In this document: piece by piece, positions 19,013 through 20,562 of the stretch | Numbering within the stretch: the stretch's first letter is position 1 | Layout of the letters: every line of letters starts with the position of its first letter | Virus record (IMG/VR): IMGVR_UViG_3300022200_007389 | Span: 1-20,562 of that record | Source: a virus | Strand: one strand, 5' to 3' | Length of the DNA stretch: 20,562 bases | Position numbers and translations under genes: made by a program | The notes under the pieces: model-generated | What the model was told of the DNA's origin: nothing | The model's database searches: none | Seen by the model: the letters and a program-made list of their open reading frames with translations, nothing else

Positions 19013-19944
19013 GCGCTTTCCCCTTCAACCGCCAAATTCACCGTATTATTCGCCAGGGTTGTGGTCCCTGCGGGGACTTTACGATAAAACCATAACGGCA
19101 GTTGCGCTGGATTCGTATCAAACGTCACGGTATCGCCTGCCACAAACGTTCCACCCCAAGCACTGGCTTGAATCGTAAAATAAGGACTGCTGGTCGATGG
19201 ATTCGATGGGGTGTAATCAGAGCCTATATCGCCCCCCGTCACACTGCCAGCGGCCACACCCGCTGCCGTAAATGCCGTGGCGCTGGTAAAAGTCAGCGTC
19301 CAACTGTCGTAAATACTGCCTTTGTTATTCACTTTAATGGCAGATAGCGTTCCAGCGGTACTGGTCACGGTTAAATTAGCCATATCGCCCTGAATGTCTG
19401 CCGGTTGATAAACCGAACTGACAATCGTATTGGTCAATGAGTAGTTATTATCAATGGTTCCAACTGTGGTAATGGTTGCCACCGCTCCGACATAACTGAT
19501 CGTATCAATCACTGGCCAGTCGGTATTGGTTCCGTCGCTAATCCGGATCATATCCCCGACTTTAAACGGCTCTAGGGTGGCGTAGTCAGCATGTTCACCG
19601 GTGACGGTTAAACCGGACGCGCCTGATGTGATATTGCTTTGTAATACGCCTACGCCGTAATGGCGACCGGTGGACGTGGTATCGTCAAACGTACCGGGCG
19701 TCAAGGTGACAAAGTCCAGTGCGGGCGTGAGTGCGGTCAGATACAGTTTCGGATTAATCAGCGGGCTGAATCCGGTGGCGTTCAGATGTAAAAACGCCTT
19801 TTTCCAAGTGATTAATCCAGCGGTTCGGTCGTCTTTGCCTACATCGGAAAACAGGTTATTTTTAACACCGGTCACCACGGAAGTATAAGCCATGCGGCCA
19901 TTGATATCGGGTCTGAAAACCAGTTCTGCGTTCGTTAATGCCAT
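19009..19944 (-). CDS. Phage structural protein (311 aa)
   Basis: A 311-residue protein. The N-terminus NAELVFRPDINGRMAYTSVV then TGVKNNLFSDVGKDDRTAGL (about 5-44) follows a pattern found at the start of a conserved phage structural protein ('..R...vvsgvKNN.fpdV...eR.aG...yrK.F'), and YGVGVLQSNITSGASGLTVT (about 96-115) is its second typical stretch. The rest is rich in Thr, Ser, Gly and Ala and beta-rich. I recognise the pattern but do not know its exact place in the virion; a tail-associated role is likely. The stop and next start overlap (ATGA). Confidence 0.74.
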   Translation of the reverse strand: MALTNAELVFRPDINGRMAYTSVVTGVKNNLFSDVGKDDRTAGLITWKKAFLHLNATGFSPLINPKLYLTALTPALDFVTLTPGTFDDTTSTGRHYGVGVLQSNITSGASGLTVTGEHADYATLEPFKVGDMIRISDGTNTDWPVIDTISYVGAVATITTVGTIDNNYSLTNTIVSSVYQPADIQGDMANLTVTSTAGTLSAIKVNNKGSIYDSWTLTFTSATAFTAAGVAAGSVTGGDIGSDYTPSNPSTSSPYFTIQASAWGGTFVAGDTVTFDTNPAQLPLWFYRKVPAGTTTLANNTVNLAVEGESA

Positions 19945-19945
19945 A

Positions 19946-20323
19946 TTAAATACTCATAAGTTTTAAGGTGACGGTGTAATAATCGTCGTGTTCGGTGTAA
20001 CCGGTGACCGGTCGAGCATCAAAAGCCGGTGGGTCATCGTGTTTAAACACCACGTTTAAGCTTTGTCCGTTGGCTTGCAACACATACACGGCCCCCGGTG
20101 CATCGGCTTTGGCTTGAATGGCTTGCACCTCGGCTAAGGTTAGCCAACAACCGTTACTGTCTGATGTCAGGGTAATGGTTTGCCCAGCGGTCAGGCTTTG
20201 TGCAAACACAACAACTTGTCCGTTTAATGTTCTGCGACTGCTTTGGGCCACGTTGACCTTTGAAAATTCATCTTGCCAGATGAGGCCATTGGGTAAGGTG
20301 ATGTCGTCTAGGATTAGGGTCAT
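19946..20323 (-). CDS. Tail-module protein (125 aa)
   Basis: A 125-residue beta-rich protein: MTLILDDITLPNGLIWQDEF, then RTLNGQVVVFAQSLTAGQTI, a helix CWLTLAEVQAIQAKADAPGA, and TGYEHDDYYTVTLKL-like strands near the end. The order of strands, one helix and a final strand, together with 'dDi.LP.gl.W.dEf', is common in a small protein next to siphophage tail genes. The exact role is unknown. The start overlaps the stop of the gene before it, and the next gene starts right after its stop. Confidence 0.7.
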   Translation of the reverse strand: MTLILDDITLPNGLIWQDEFSKVNVAQSSRRTLNGQVVVFAQSLTAGQTITLTSDSNGCWLTLAEVQAIQAKADAPGAVYVLQANGQSLNVVFKHDDPPAFDARPVTGYTEHDDYYTVTLKLMSI

Positions 20324-20562
20324 AAGGTGTACATTTCCAAGCTATCAATAAATCCAGTTTCATTGGCCCCGTTCATATTCCGAGTGGAATCCGACAATGG
20401 ACAACCAAAATGATTGTAAACACCACAATCCCCGCTGACAAAATCAATGGTATTAGCCGCAATAAAGGCATTCAATGCAGCAATCACATCTGCGCTTGTT
20501 ACAGCAGAATCCGTCAATGTGTAAACCGTTTCAACCACAACATCTTGTGTTGTACTGGCTTG
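20320..20562 (-). CDS. Structural-module protein, 5' end beyond the window
   Basis: Eighty residues of an open frame that enters from the right edge without an obvious start; a GTG at 20538 lies inside an open frame (QASTTQDV precedes it), so the gene probably begins outside. The visible part has VETVYTLTDSAVTSADVIAA, NTIDFVSGDCGVYNHFGCPL and a final TGFIDSLEMYTL. Two Cys residues lie about eight residues apart. No family recognised; it overlaps the next gene by 4 nt and belongs to the tail module. Confidence 0.62.
   Translation of the reverse strand, partial: QASTTQDVVVETVYTLTDSAVTSADVIAALNAFIAANTIDFVSGDCGVYNHFGCPLSDSTRNMNGANETGFIDSLEMYTL

Overview
This window looks like part of a tailed-phage genome, either a prophage or a free circular/permuted phage, with a lambda-like early region. 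The host cannot be named from the sequence. The RecE/RecT pair, RusA, the O- and P-like replication genes, the SSB-type acidic tail and the Shine-Dalgarno sites suggest a phage of a Gram-negative bacterium of moderate GC content, probably a gammaproteobacterium, but that is inference. No integrase, CI-type repressor, lysis gene, tRNA or rRNA is visible here.

Layout. (1) 8808 down to 1, minus strand: an early-to-late operon of tightly overlapping genes. In order of transcription these are a Cro-like repressor, an intrinsic terminator in the position of lambda tR1, a ribbon-helix-helix-like protein, a T5orf172/GIY-YIG-like protein, O-like and P-like replication proteins (with a possible origin inside the O-like gene), a ParB-MT-A70 adenine methyltransferase, a PD-(D/E)XK-like protein, an HTH protein, an SSB-like protein, an HNH protein, RusA, small membrane peptides, a DUF6378-like protein, dUTPase, two zinc-ribbon peptides and the terminase small and large subunits. 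The large subunit runs off the left edge. (2) 8809-8933: a divergent control region with a promoter on each strand and a palindrome between them. (3) 8934 to 15512, plus strand: a second early operon with five small proteins, RecE-like exonuclease, RecT annealase, a two-gene cassette of unknown function, two tandem HNH-type proteins and two small putative DNA-binding proteins. (4) 20562 down to 15589, minus strand: the end of a late structural (probably tail-tip) module, converging on the plus-strand operon at a hairpin near 15540. Terminase reads off the left edge and tail genes enter from the right in the same direction, so head genes probably lie outside the window and close a circular map.

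The most unusual content is a repeated non-coding element found three times in the plus-strand operon (8934-9051, 11555-11773, 12840-13104). It consists of arrays of a 5-nt unit, GCANN, in which GCA is fixed and the two following bases vary, repeated 8 to 17 times. All five arrays end in the same motif (TSAAAGCAACGCG). Three are followed by a two-hairpin core whose stems change in a compensatory way between copies. Each element ends just before a ribosome binding site. The fixed-triplet, two-base-spacer pattern resembles the RNA target of the TRAP attenuation protein (NAG triplets with 2-3 nt spacers), which suggests an RNA-level control element bound by an oligomeric protein. That idea is inference only.
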